Source of the DNA: Anastrepha obliqua
Lineage: Eukaryota; Arthropoda; Insecta; Diptera; Tephritidae
DNA length: 64,000 nucleotides
Direction: 5' to 3'
Assembly (NCBI RefSeq): GCF_027943255.1
Contig: NC_072897.1
Location: 36,988,044-37,052,043 of the forward strand
Made by a program: the position numbers and the translations under genes. Positions 52,661 through 62,703 of this stretch are shown here, piece after piece; the first letter of the stretch is position 1, and each line of letters begins with the position of its first letter. The notes beneath the pieces are model-generated. The model was not told the DNA's origin, did not search any database, and worked only from the letters and a program-made list of their open reading frames with translations.

Positions 52661-52984
52661 ACTGGCACTCCCCAAGTAGCTTAGTGCTGTAGCGCCGTTT
52701 TGATACCATTGTGAGACGAACAACAGGAAGATATCTACAGGCAACCAGAGCTGTTGATGTAATGGAGACGATTGATGGGATTTAAGTTGGCGCATTGCCC
52801 CAGAACTTTCTACGACCGCGTCTGTTGTACTGGGGCCACAGGGTTTTCGAAATGGCGCTTAAAAGAAATAGAGCTCCATCTTTTCTGCGCTTTTCTGAGA
52901 AATAATTTGTACAGTTCTCCTTTAACAACAGTCAGGGGGATGCCGATGACCGGGTAGCAACTTCATTTCCCTCTATGTTCGTAT

Positions 52985-53300
52985 TTTTTGGAATCAAGAT
53001 AGGAAAAAGCTACTTACACACCCGAGATATTTGATCTCCACCTTACAGGAGCTTACTAGTTTGGTTCTGCGCCATGGCGTCGTTAAAGCCACGATCACGA
53101 CTAAACTATCGGAGAAAATGTTAATAACTCCCTCGGTCTCACGTTCCTTTAGCATTTTGCATGCCTGCAAGGTCACAAAGACTTCTGTCTGAAAAACACT
53201 AGCAGTATTCGGTAGTTTAAAGGTGATAGATAAATTGGCTGATCTAGAAAAAACTCCTGCTCCGACTCCCGATTCCATCTTGCAGCCGTCAGTGAACACA
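52985..53300 (-). pseudogene. I/LOA-type RNase H fragment
   Basis: The minus strand gives MFTDGCKMESGVGAGVFS (first Asp), FKLPNTASVFQTEVFVTLQA (Glu) and INIFSDSLVVIVAL (Asp), followed by LVSSCKVEIKYLGCV. It is a short piece of the DIEGAFNN-type LINEs in opposite orientation. Sequence between 53,300 and 53,540 may hold the preceding connector but is poorly preserved. Confidence 0.75.
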
Positions 53301-53550
53301 GCGGTGCAAGCTTCAACGCAGATTTTGCCCCATATTCAATCTTTCCGGCGCTAACTGCCCAAAAATACTACCATGCCCCAAGTCCATGCAAGTGGGGAAA
53401 GTTCCTGATCACCATTCACTTGGAAGTGGATAGAACGATTCTTCAGCATATGGCTCCAGCTGCTCACAACTTCTGGGGTTAGCCCAGGTATCCTATGGGT
53501 AGCTTCAGAACACCCGTTCCAGAATAGCTGCGAACGAACTAAAGACTATG

Positions 53551-54168
53551 ATTTGAGGGCATGCACCTGAAATGTCCCGTCCCTTAATGGGGAGAGTGCC
53601 TCTGCCCGGCTGGTTGATCCCCTCGTGAGAGTAAAGGCTGACATCAGTTCCATTCAAGAGATGAGATGGACGGATCAAGGCAGGAAAAATCCGTATCAAA
53701 GAACGATTTTTTAACATCTCGTTCATTTGCGTCCACGCCACGACGGAAGAGAAGGACGATGTGATCAAAGATTCCTTCTATGAACGCCTGGAATGTTCCT
53801 ATGGGCGCTGCCCCCACCACGAAATAAAAATCGTGCTTGGCGACTTCAACGCCAGGGCGGGTAAGGAGAGAATTTTTGGTCCCACAGACGAGAAATTCAG
53901 CCTGCACAACGAAACATACGGCAACGGACTGAGGCTGATTGACTTCACTGGGGCCCGAAACATGGTAGTCCGCAGCACCAGATTCCAGCATAAAAAGATT
54001 CACCAAGCCACCTGGCTGTCTCCTGATCGAAAACCATTAAACCAGATCGATCACGTTGCGATGGATGGAAAATACGCTTCTACTGTTTTAGATGTACGTA
54101 CGATCCGAGGACCAAATATCGACTCGGATCATAACCTTGTTGTAGCCAAACTATGCACACGTCTCTGA
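53551..54168 (+). pseudogene. RTE-type endonuclease
   Basis: The N-terminus reads NVPSLNGESASARLVDPL and ADISSIQEMRWTD (catalytic Glu in QE). After damage near 53,710 the C-terminal half is open from 53,761: EIKIVLGDFNARAGKERIFG, RLIDFTGARNMVVRSTRFQH, IHQATWLSPDRKPLNQIDHV and IDSDHNLVVAKL with the terminal SDH. This pattern is that of RTE/BovB nucleases, also known as the CFDP2-like domain. Confidence 0.85.
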
Positions 54169-54659
54169 GTAGCAAAAAACCTCCATCTACCTACGCAAAG
54201 AATGTTCGACATCGAAAAGCTGCAATCACAACAGACAGCCAAAGAAAAGACAGCCAGAAGATTTCACTCGACTCTCACTCTTGCTCTCAGAGAGTACTAC
54301 CCAACAAATCGGCATGGACGAGCAATGGTGCAACATTTCTCATTTTCTACGTACCGCAAACGCAGGAGAAATCGCCGCAGAAAGAAAATATGCTGCCTAT
54401 AGAGCTACACTGCGATCGGGCGCAACGCGAGCCATGTGGGAGCGCTACCGGGAGCTAAGAAAGGAAGAAAGACGTATTATCAGGAAGAAACAATCGAGAG
54501 GCCGAGATAAGTGAGTGCGAGGAGTTTGAGATACTGCCCAAGACAGGGGCGGATTCCTGTAAAAACCAAGACGACTAACAGACATCCAGAGGATACTTAA
54601 ATTATGGAGGGAATACTTCTCGAACCAGTTAAATAGTGGTAGCTGCGCATGTCACTAAT

Positions 54660-55074
54660 CGTTGACGACGGAACTGCTGTTCCGCTACCCGACCATGACG
54701 AGGTGAGAATGGCGATAACGCGGTTAAAGAACAACAAAGCCGCGGGCGCCTACGGACTGCCGGTTGAGCTTTTCAAACATGGCGCCGAGGAGCTGGTAAG
54801 ATGTATGCATTAGTTTCTATGCAAAATATGGTCGGATGAAAGCATGCCTGCTGATTGGAATTTAAGTGTGCTCTGCTCAATCCATAAGAAGGGCGATCCT
54901 GCAATCTGTACCAATTACCGCGGGATTGGTCTTCTAAATATCGTCTACAACGTTCTAGCGGGAGTATTGGGTGAAACATTGAAGCCTACCATCAACCAAC
55001 TGATTGTACTTAATCGGTGTGTCTTTAGATCTGGAGAGTCTACAATCGACCAAATATTTACAATATGCTAAGTC
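54660..55074 (+). pseudogene. RTE-type RT, N-terminal part
   Basis: AITRLKNNKAAGAYGLPVEL, then ADWNLSVLCSIHKKGDPAIC, TNYRGIGLLNIVYNVLAGVL and CVFRSGESTIDQIFTI give the fingers of RTE RT. The usual AAGxDG has Tyr for Asp. The frame is cut at 55,074 by the SINE, and RT resumes at 55,432. Confidence 0.83.
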
Positions 55075-55431
55075 GGCTGCCGTAGCCGAATGGGTTGGTG
55101 CGTGACTGCCATTCGGAATTCACAGAGAGAACTTAGGTTCGAATCTCGGCGAAACACCAAATTAAGAAAATCATTTTTCTAATAGAGGTCACCCCTCAAA
55201 GGCAATGACGAACCTCCGAGTGTATTTCTGCCATGAAAAAGCTCCTCATAAAAAATATCTGCCGTTCGGAGTCGGCTTTAAACTGTAGGTCCCTCCATTT
55301 GTGGAACAAAATCAAGACGCATACCACAAATAGGAGGAGGAGCTCGGCCAAACACCCACAAAGGGTGTACGCGCCAATTACATAAATATAATAATAATAA
55401 TAAAAAATAAAAATATAATAATATATATATA
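55075..55431 (+). mobile_element. tRNA-derived SINE, copy 5
   Basis: It starts GGCTGCCGTAGCCGAATGGG and has GGTTCGAATCTCGGCG, the conserved body and GTACGCGCCAATTACATAAA, with a long TA/ATA-rich tail. TAAGTC occurs on both sides (55,069-55,074 and 55,432-55,437), a short target duplication whose left part may have decayed. Confidence 0.88.
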
Positions 55432-55960
55432 TAAGTCTTGGAAAATACCCATGAAAGGAGAATCGATACACACCATCCTTTCGTCGACTGCAAAGCTGAA
55501 TTCAACAGTATAAAAAGGAGTTACCTGTATGCCGCTGTGTCAGATTATGGTATCCCCGGAAAACTAATATGGCTATGCAAGATGACGCTGCTCAATACCA
55601 GCAGCGACGCCAGAATTGGGAAGGACCTCTCCGAGCCGTTTGATACCAAACGCTGTCGTGTGACTTCTTTAACCTGATGTTAGAGAGGATTGTGCGAGAC
55701 GCAGATATTAAGTGCTGAGGCACAATTTTTTATGAGAGTGTACAATTGTTGGCGTATGCCGATGATATCGACATCATCGGCCGTAACAACCGTGCTGTTA
55801 GCTCTGCCTTCGCCAAACTGGATAAAGAGGCAAAGCGAGTGGGTCTGGTGCTGAACGAGGACAAAACGAAGTATCTCCTCTCATCAAAAAACAGTAGGCG
55901 CACTTGCGTATCGGCACCCACGTCACTGTTGACAGTTATAATTTCGAGGTTGTAAGGGAC
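55432..55960 (+). pseudogene. RTE-type RT, catalytic part
   Basis: HHPFVDCKAEFNSIKRSYLY is palm A (normally DFKAAFDS, so the catalytic Asp is Cys/Glu-shifted), followed by MTLLNTSSDARIGKDLSEPF and LLAYADDIDIIGRNNRAVSS with YADD intact (about 55,750). The thumb has RVGLVLNEDKTKYLLSS. A frameshift lies near 55,660. Confidence 0.82.
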
Positions 55961-56530
55961 TTCGTATACTTAGGAACCAGCATTAACACCAATAACAATG
56001 TCAGCCTTGAAATCCAATGTAGAATCTCTCTTGCCAACAAGTGCTACTTTGGACTATGTAGGCAACTGAGTAGTAAAGTACCCTCTCGACGAACAAAACT
56101 AACACTCTACAAGACTATCATCATGCCCGTCCTAACGTATGGCGCAGAAGCGTGGACGATGAAAACATCCGATGAAACGACGCTTGGAGTGTTTGAGAGA
56201 AAGATTCTGCATAAGATTTTTGAGCCTTTGCACGTTGGCAACGGAGAATACTCCAGGCGATGTAACGATGAGCTGTATGAGCTTTACGACGACATTGACA
56301 TAGCGCAGCGAATAAAGATCCAGTGGCTACGTTGGCTGGGTCATGTCGTCCGAATGGATACAAACGCTCAGGCTCTGAAAGTATTCGATGCGGTACCAGT
56401 TGGTGGTAGCTGAGGAAGAGGAAGGCCTCTTCTGCGTTGGAAAGATCAGGTGGAGAAGGACTTGGCTTCCCTTGGTGTGTTCAACTGGCGCCGGTTAGCA
56501 CGAGAAAGAAACAACAGGCGCGCTTTGTAA
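55904..56530 (+). pseudogene. RTE-type C-terminal domain
   Basis: FEVVRDFVYLGTSINTNNNV, then RTKLTLYKTIIMPVLTYGAE, AWTMKTSDETTLGVFERKIL, IKIQWLRWLGHVVRMDTNAQ. After a stop near 56,411 it continues with RGRPLLRWKDQVEKDLASLG to about 56,528. The LRWLGHV motif is typical of RTE-like ORF ends. Confidence 0.83.
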
Positions 56531-56579
56531 AACTTGGCCAAAATCGCGTAAACGGTTATCGCGCCAATTAAGAAGAAGA

Positions 56580-56899
56580 GAAGTGTGCTACGTTTCATTT
56601 CGTCAACTGGAACTTCTGGTAGATCCTCAGAGCCAACATTTATTAATCTGCTAATCTTTGTGTTTCGCTCGATTGTTGTGGTATGTACGCATTTTTATAG
56701 AACTGTTAGACTACTTTCAGACTACTAACATTGTTTCTTGTCCTCTTTATTCTATGAGTTTGAAAATTTTGCGTTTCTCTTCAGATAGATTGTTTCTGAT
56801 GATTTTCATAATTCGGTTTTCATATGTATATCCTAATTTCTTTGGATATAAGAAAATTCTGCTGGTTTAAAATTTTGTTCTAAAGATAAATTTAGTGCA
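56580..56899. other. No recognised gene
   Basis: AT-rich sequence after the RTE 3' end. Weak minus-strand similarity to a Gypsy integrase start is possible but I cannot support it. Confidence 0.35.
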
Positions 56900-57260
56900 C
56901 GCTCGAGTTTTTCGATTTCCAGATGACCATCTTTTTCCCTGTGGGTTCTGTATTAATTTGCTCCTCTTGTTTCTTATATTCAGCCTTATTGTTGACCTTA
57001 CAGCTCTGTGGTCACTTCCTTGTACACCTTCAAAATCGAACTCGGATATCTCAATTCTTTATTGTCACGTACTTTGGCAACAGTCGGATAATCGGTGGCA
57101 AGGCTGCTTCAAGGACGTAACCGATGACGAGAGCTTCTTGCTAATAGGAGTGGTAACGACTTTCAGTTTCTGCACAGTCTGCACACAACCGAGGCTGGTA
57201 CTGCTGGCGTCTGCATGTACCTCACGCTCTGTGCCAATATTGGAGCGGTTGTCAGCTGAC
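56900..57260 (-). pseudogene. Gypsy RNase H remnant
   Basis: The minus strand contains HADASSTSLG (first RNase H Asp, near 57,215), KKLSSSVTSLKQ, and later ISEFDFEGVQGSDHRAV (near 57,000), which resembles the EFDFEVQYRKGSDHR end of Gypsy RNase H. Frames are shifted and short, so the call is tentative. The plus-strand frame 56,895-57,266 is antisense to it. Confidence 0.5.
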
Positions 57261-57472
57261 CAATAATCCGTTCATTCCGCCAAGATTTCGCTCGGTTTCA
57301 TTTAACCCAACGTCGGAGCGTGAGTCAGAAGAAAAGGCCTCCTATTCAGTCCCTGTTGGTGAGGAATGCAGTGAAATGCTTCGATTTTTCAATTTGGTAA
57401 AACTCCATACGAAAAATATTTAGTACCTAATAACTGGTACATAACATCGGATATGATATCGGTATTTGTAAA

Positions 57473-57700
57473 TTAAGTTATTTCCAACGTTCGTTCGAGA
57501 TAAACTACTATGTTTTTGTTTAACAATTGTATATTATGATTAGTCACTTTAATTTTTGTGTTAATTTGTCCGTCACATATGCATTTTCCTACGCCAAACC
57601 CATTCAAAGTGATCGAGCACGGCTTAGGAGTACCGAGTCTTCCTGGAAAACTTTGTTTCACAAGAATACGATTACATCCCGCATCTATATAAGAATCCAT
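57473..57700 (-). pseudogene. Gypsy-type protease fragment
   Basis: A 75-codon frame, MDSYIDAGCNRILVKQSF followed by TPKPCSITLNGFGVGKCICD, resembles the aspartic protease of Gypsy pol. The catalytic Asp-Thr-Gly appears as DAG. It is on the same strand as the RNase H fragment to its left and could belong to the same element. Confidence 0.5.
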
Positions 57701-57868
57701 CTTTAGACCGTTCGCTTTAATTTGTTTTATAATACTATCTGTATTTTTGGTTTTTTAGGTTTTTAACTGTGGAGTTTCATTAGCCCCTATTTTCACTTGT
57801 GATCTCACATTTTTTGATGATGTTGTCTGCTCGTAAGGGACCTATACTACCTTCGACAGCTTGGAGAT

Positions 57869-58189
57869 CTAATTTCTATCTTTCACATTTGAATAATGTG
57901 TAATCTGCATCGTCAATTCACTAGATGCTTCTCCATAGATGCATTCACTGGTTTCCGCTTTCCATATTGGGTTTAGATATTTACGAAAATACCCATGTCC
58001 AGATAGCATCTGAATTATATAGAAGTTGATCTCTCCGAATTGTCTGTCATACCATTTATCCATGTTTGGTATAAGTCTCGCCGTCCATCTGACTTTCGTC
58101 TCTGACTCCCAACGCTCTTGCCATATTTGTAGTGTGTGTGCTCTAATTTGTTGTATTGCGTTATAAGAACGGGCACATATATGATCCAC
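57869..58189 (-). pseudogene. R1-type ORF2 C-terminus
   Basis: The frame reads RAHTLQIWQERWESETKVRW, TARLIPNMDKWYDRQFGEIN, YIIQMLSGHGYFRKYL and ETSECIYGEASSELTMQITH. This matches the C-terminal domain after RT in R1-clade LINEs, with a CCHC-like finger (C-YG...H). The catalytic parts are absent. Confidence 0.78.
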
Positions 58190-58416
58190 TACGGCGTTTG
58201 TCGTGCCCTTGTTATGGATTCATAGTTCTTTTCCTTCTCTCGCTATGAAAGGCTGTTGTTCGGTATAGACGTGTTTTCATTTAGCTCCGTGCATTATATT
58301 CTTATTGTGTAATATACTTCGTTTAAAATATTCGTAATATAATTAATACACAAATGTTATAGAGACAGTGACTCTTTTATTAAAACAAAAAGCGTATTTT
58401 GCGTATTTGCTGTAAA

Positions 58417-59685
58417 ATGCCGTGTGTTTGTGGGCAGAGAGTTGATCGCAACAAAGTTAATGCCAAAGTTCAATGCGCTAAGTGCGGCGAATTTTTCCAT
58501 TTAGGTTGTGTTGGGATTTTGCAAAGCGATTTAGAGTTTTTACTTAGCTCTAACAATAAATATTTGTGCAAGGGCTGTCAAGCTACTCGTCGGGCGTCTA
58601 TTCGCTCCCCTCCCCTATGCCCTTCCCCAACTGAGTGCATAATAAACAATACAAAAAGTTCGTGTTTATCTAATACACAAAATCAAAATGTTAATATCGC
58701 AAAACAACAACCGTTGCCGACTAAACAGCCAAATCAAAATGTAAATGACAATAACCAGCAAGTCTCTTTGTTAACAGTGCTAAATGAAATTTCAGCTCTT
58801 AAAATTGAATACAAGAGTGCGGTGACAATGCTAAATATTTTACAATCAGAAAAGCAGCTCTTAGTTGAAAAAACGGAACATATGCATTCCGAGATTAAAG
58901 CTATGCGCAAATCACACGCCGAAGATGTGTTATCTGCTATTTCCACGCTCACAAAAGAAGTTAAAGAACTCCGACGCATTGCATGCTATTGCAAGTGTGC
59001 TAATAAAAATGTGAAAAGTGCATCAAAACAATTATCTCCTAAGTCTGCCGTTAATTTGCCATCTACTGCTTCGCCTTCTCTTCAATTAAATCCTCTCCCA
59101 GCTGTTGAAGAGGGAAATAAATCAAATCAGCTCTTACAAGCAGCTCAGCCAATCGAGCAACGCAATTCCAACAAAGTGTCGTGTTCAGCAACGGTGTTGG
59201 ATTCTGCTGCGGCTGTGACTGCATCCTACGCCGACGTAGCTAAATCAACTTTACATCCCGAACAAAATGCCTCTGCTGCGGATGCCTCTGCTTCTGCTGC
59301 TAACTCTGCGTCCGCTCATTCGAATAAGCCAAAAGTGAAAGCGCTTACTCGTAGAATCGTTGTTGGGTCGAGCTCAAATGATGAACTAAATGTTGCGCAT
59401 AGAATGAAATGGTTACACTTATCTTCATTTAAACCATCTGTAACTGCAAATAATATTATCGCCTACGTATCTAAGCATTCATCTATTAGTTCCGAAATGA
59501 TATCTTGCTATAGCCTTGTAAAGAAGGATGTGGCTGTTGATTCTCTAAAGCGAGTGAACTTTAAACTAGGGGTCTTCTCAAATCATTATGACAGCTTACT
59601 AAATTCAGAGCTCTGGCCAGCTGGCGTAAAAGTACGCCCTTTCAAGTTTTTTCAAGAGCGAGTAAACAAAGAAGCGACTACTTAG
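58417..59685 (+). CDS. CR1-like ORF1 protein with PHD-type finger
   Basis: An intact frame of 423 codons from the ATG at 58,417, preferred over 58,399 because MPCVCG matches the finger start. Residues 3-55 hold CVCG, CAKCGEFFHLGCVG and CKGC, a C4HC3 PHD-like finger. Residues about 115-190 form a coiled coil (LNEISALKIEYKSAVTMLNI, SEKQLLVEKTEHMHSEIKAM). A low-complexity Ala/Ser-rich stretch (ADASASAANSASAHSN) follows, and a conserved C-terminal domain ends in LNSELWPAGVKVRPFKFFQ. It likely binds LINE RNA. It is followed by ORF2 after about 70 bases. Confidence 0.87.
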   Translation: MPCVCGQRVDRNKVNAKVQCAKCGEFFHLGCVGILQSDLEFLLSSNNKYLCKGCQATRRASIRSPPLCPSPTECIINNTKSSCLSNTQNQNVNIAKQQPLPTKQPNQNVNDNNQQVSLLTVLNEISALKIEYKSAVTMLNILQSEKQLLVEKTEHMHSEIKAMRKSHAEDVLSAISTLTKEVKELRRIACYCKCANKNVKSASKQLSPKSAVNLPSTASPSLQLNPLPAVEEGNKSNQLLQAAQPIEQRNSNKVSCSATVLDSAAAVTASYADVAKSTLHPEQNASAADASASAANSASAHSNKPKVKALTRRIVVGSSSNDELNVAHRMKWLHLSSFKPSVTANNIIAYVSKHSSISSEMISCYSLVKKDVAVDSLKRVNFKLGVFSNHYDSLLNSELWPAGVKVRPFKFFQERVNKEATT

Positions 59686-59749
59686 GAACTGTACCTTACC
59701 AAGCAAGTAAATCAACCGCCGCAGAATTAGTTAGGCCTAATAATCGATT

Positions 59750-60280
59750 AAAAATTTATTAATATATGAAAATGCGTCCGGACTAAGAAGTAAGTCAGAT
59801 GAAGTACGATTGCTTAGTTCATGTTGTGAGTATGATGTGGTGGTTATAACCGAGACTTGGCTCAACGCAAACTTTTTTGATGCTGAATTTTTCGATCCGA
59901 ACATTTACGTTCTTTTTCGTAAAGACAGAGATGCTGTTAAAACTGGATGTAGCAGAGGAGGCGGTGTAATGATTGCAGTTCGCTGTAATCGTCGCGCATC
60001 ACTCATTCAATTACATGAGACTGATACTGTATTAGACCAGCTATGCGTGCGAATACGTGGTGCGCATAGTTTTCTTTATATTTGTGTGTCTTATATTCCA
60101 CCCTTAAGTAATGAGTACTTGTATAAGTCGCATGTGAACAACATATTAGCCCTTCAAGATGTTATTGGGAATAACCAATTATGTGTCCTAGGGGATTTTA
60201 ATTTAAGCAATATAAATTAGGTATATTTAGACAATAACGTATATCTAACGCCTTCAAACGTCAATAGTCCTACTGAATCT
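59750..60280 (+). pseudogene. CR1-like endonuclease, N-terminal part
   Basis: The frame begins NASGLRSKSDEVRLLSSCC and has VITETWLN (catalytic Glu), YVLFRKDRD, SRGGGVMIAVR, YICVSYIPPLSNE, NQLCVLGDFNLSNIN with the catalytic GDFN, then YLDNNVYLTPSNVNSPTESF. There is a stop at about 60,218. It is interrupted at 60,285 by the repeat-rich insertion. DNLLGMGLTQINGLTNSMSR and LLDLIFIS resume at 62,710. The C-terminal SDHH region is missing. Confidence 0.83.
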
Positions 60281-60284
60281 TTTT

Positions 60285-60338
60285 TAACACACTTTTATTA
60301 GGTCGGGTTGTATGTATGTATGTATGCATGTATGTATG

Positions 60339-60369
<31 letters not shown>

Positions 60370-60603
60370 CGGAATCTTTGAGCTTAATTTTCACTTGCTT
60401 CTAAAAATCTGATCGACTTGAAATTTTGCACACCTATCAAGGACCGATGACAATGCAATAATTTGATAAAAGTTTTCCATTATCCTTATTGGGATTGCCA
60501 GGATTAATATTTTCTGTTTTTACCTGTGGGCAAAAAGTAAGGTGAATTTGAATCTTTGAATCTTTTTTTTAACACACTTTTATTAGGTCGGGTTGTATGT
60601 ATG

Positions 60604-60634
<31 letters not shown>

Positions 60635-60943
60635 CGGAATCTTTAAGCTTAATTTTCACTGGCTTCTAAAAATCTGATCGACTTGAAATTTTGCACACCT
60701 ATCAAGGACCGATGACAATGCAATAATGTGATAAAAGTTTTCCATTATCCTTATTAGGATTGCCAGGATTAATATTTTCTTTTTTTACCTGTGGGCAAAA
60801 AGTAAGGTGAATTTGAATCTTTGAATCTTTTTTAACACACCTTTATTAGGTCGGGTTGTATGTATGTATGTATGTATGTATGTATGCATGTATGTATGTA
60901 TGTATGTATGTATGTATGTATGTACTATATGTATGCATGTATG

Positions 60944-60974
<31 letters not shown>

Positions 60975-61208
60975 CGGAATCTTTGAGCTTAATTTTCACT
61001 GGCTTCTAAACATCTGATCGACTTGAAATTTTGCACACCTATCAAGGACCGATGACAATGCAATAATTTGATAAAAGTTTTCCATTATCCTTATTGGGAT
61101 TGCCAGGATTAATATTTTCTGTTTTTACCTGTGGGCAAAAAGTAAGGTGAATTTGAATCTTTGAATCTTTTTTTTAACACACTTTTATTAGGTCGGGTTG
61201 TATGTATG

Positions 61209-61239
<31 letters not shown>

Positions 61240-61465
61240 CGGAATCTTTGAGCTTAATTTTCACTGGCTTCTAAAAATCTGATCGACTTGAAATTTGCAC
61301 ACCTATCAAGGACCGATGACAATGCAATAATTTGATAAAAGTTTTCCATTATCCTTATTAGGATTGCCAGGATTAATATATTCTGTTTTTACCTGGGGGC
61401 AAAAAGTAAGGTGAATTTGAATCTTTGAATCTTTTTAACACACTTTTATTAGGTCGGGTTGTATG

Positions 61466-61496
<31 letters not shown>

Positions 61497-61722
61497 CGGA
61501 ATCTTTGAGCTTAATTTTCACTGGCTTCTAAACATCTGATCGACTTGAAATTTTGCACACCTATCAAGGACCGATGACAATGCAATAATTTGATAAAAGT
61601 TTTCCATTATCCTTATTGGGATTGCCAGGATTAATATTTTCTGTTTTTACCTGTGGGCAAAAAGTAAGGTGAATTTGAATCTTTGAATCTTTTTTTTAAC
61701 ACACTTTTATTAGGTCGGGTTG

Positions 61723-61753
<31 letters not shown>

Positions 61754-61945
61754 CGGAATCTTTGAGCTTCATTTTCACTGGCTTCTAAAAATCTGATCGA
61801 CTTGAAATTTTGCACACCTATCAAGGACCGATGACAATGCAATAATTTGATAAAAGTTTTCCATTATCCTTATTAGGATTGCCAGGATTAATATTTTCTT
61901 TTTTTTTACCTGTGGGCAAAAAGTAAGGTGAATTTGGTTGTAAAA
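60285..61945. repeat. Six-copy array of about 260-bp units with (TATG)n
   Basis: GGTCGGGTTGTATG starts at 60,301, 60,586, 60,849, 61,191, 61,452 and 61,713. Units share ACGGAATCTTTGAGCTTAAT, CTATCAAGGACCGATGACAA and ACCTGTGGGCAAAAAGTAAG. Length differences (261-342 bp) come mostly from the TATG tract, longest in unit three. Confidence 0.92.
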
Positions 61946-62216
61946 TGAAAAATCTTTTTTTATTCTTGCAAATCAGTTTCTCAGGCTCCCTCCACGAAAT
62001 AAGTTCTTCATCCTGATTACTTCTTTATCACGGCCGATAACTGCATAGCTTTAGACTCACAGTCGATAAGAAAGGAATTAAATATAACACGAATATATCG
62101 AATCATTTATTCACTGACTGCAATGATAACAATAATTTTCATTCATAATAAACAAAAAATAGTTTAAAGAAACTAAAAAACACGCTTTTTTGCTAATCGA
62201 ACTAAAAAGTAGAAAA

Positions 62217-62703
62217 TAAAAAATAGTTAAAAAAAACTAAAAAACACGCTTTTATTGCTAATCGAACTAAAAAGTAGAAAATAAATTTTAATGACAAAGA
62301 GACCTATAATGAAGTAATAGCAAATCGAACGATCAGTCATAGTCAACTACCTCAGAACAGAATTATAACAAAAATTAAGATACAAATAGAGTAATTCAAA
62401 TTAGAGTTAAAAGCGTGGGATGCTTGATATAGTAAATATTACAATCATTCTATTGGCAACTACCTATGTGCAGAGGGTTATGAAAGTGAAGCAAAATGCA
62501 TCCCACGCTTTTAACTCTAATTTGAATTACTCTATTTGTATCTTAATTTTTTTATAATTCTGTTCTGAGGTAGTTGACTATGACTGATCGTTCGATTTGC
62601 TATTACTTCATTATAGGTCTCTTTGTCATTAAAATTTATTTTCTACTTTTTAGTTCGATTAGCAATAAAAGCGTGTTTTTTAGTTTTTTTAAACTATTTT
62701 TTA
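62217..62703. repeat. Inverted repeat (207-bp arms, 74-bp loop)
   Basis: Arm 62,217-62,423 is the reverse complement of 62,498-62,703 with few differences. The outer 65 bases of the left arm (AAAACACGCTTT, CTAATCGAACTAAAAAGTAG) are also present as a direct repeat at 62,155-62,218. Confidence 0.88.

Larger units (their letters stand above)
50182..52780 (+). mobile_element. R1-clade LINE, internally deleted, with SINE insertion
   Basis: The end of ORF1 with two zinc knuckles, the start of an ORF2 endonuclease, an RT linker, an RT core with VKNAFNAASW, and the thumb follow in order on the plus strand. It is a different family from the DIEGAFNN LINEs. A SINE with a 14-bp target duplication interrupts the linker at 51,363-51,674. 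The RT lacks its catalytic YADD through an internal deletion. The 3' end is undefined. Confidence 0.82.
53551..56579 (+). mobile_element. RTE-type LINE with SINE insertion
   Basis: It encodes an RTE/BovB-like endonuclease (53,551-54,168), a linker, RT in pieces (54,650-55,960) and a C-terminal region (55,904-56,530). The 3' end is TCGCGCCAATTA followed by (AAG)n. A SINE interrupts the RT at 55,075-55,431. Stops and frameshifts separate the domains. The shared 3' end with the SINE family is noted as a finding. Confidence 0.83.
60285..62703. mobile_element. Helentron/DINE-like insertion with tandem array and hairpin
   Basis: The LINE reads through without this DNA: SPTESF on the left joins IDNLLGMG on the right, at a T-run shared by both sides. 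The left end AACACACTTTTATTAGG and the right end (reverse complement) AACACGCTTTTATTGC are inverted repeats. Between them are six copies of an about 260-bp unit with (TATG)n and a large hairpin. Subterminal inverted repeats, microsatellite arrays and T-T insertion without coding capacity are features of Helentron-associated (DINE-1-like) elements. Confidence 0.65.

Noticed and set aside
56895..57266. A 123-codon plus-strand frame as a host gene
   Set aside because: It is antisense to Gypsy RNase H-like blocks and lacks a recognisable domain.
60309..60370. (TATG)n as a telomeric repeat
   Set aside because: Insect telomeres use TTAGG or retroelements. This is an internal microsatellite within a transposon.
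60301..61760. CRISPR-like regular repeats
   Set aside because: Units are about 260 bp with microsatellites and no spacer logic in a eukaryotic genome. The same holds for the 105-, 121- and 128-bp arrays.
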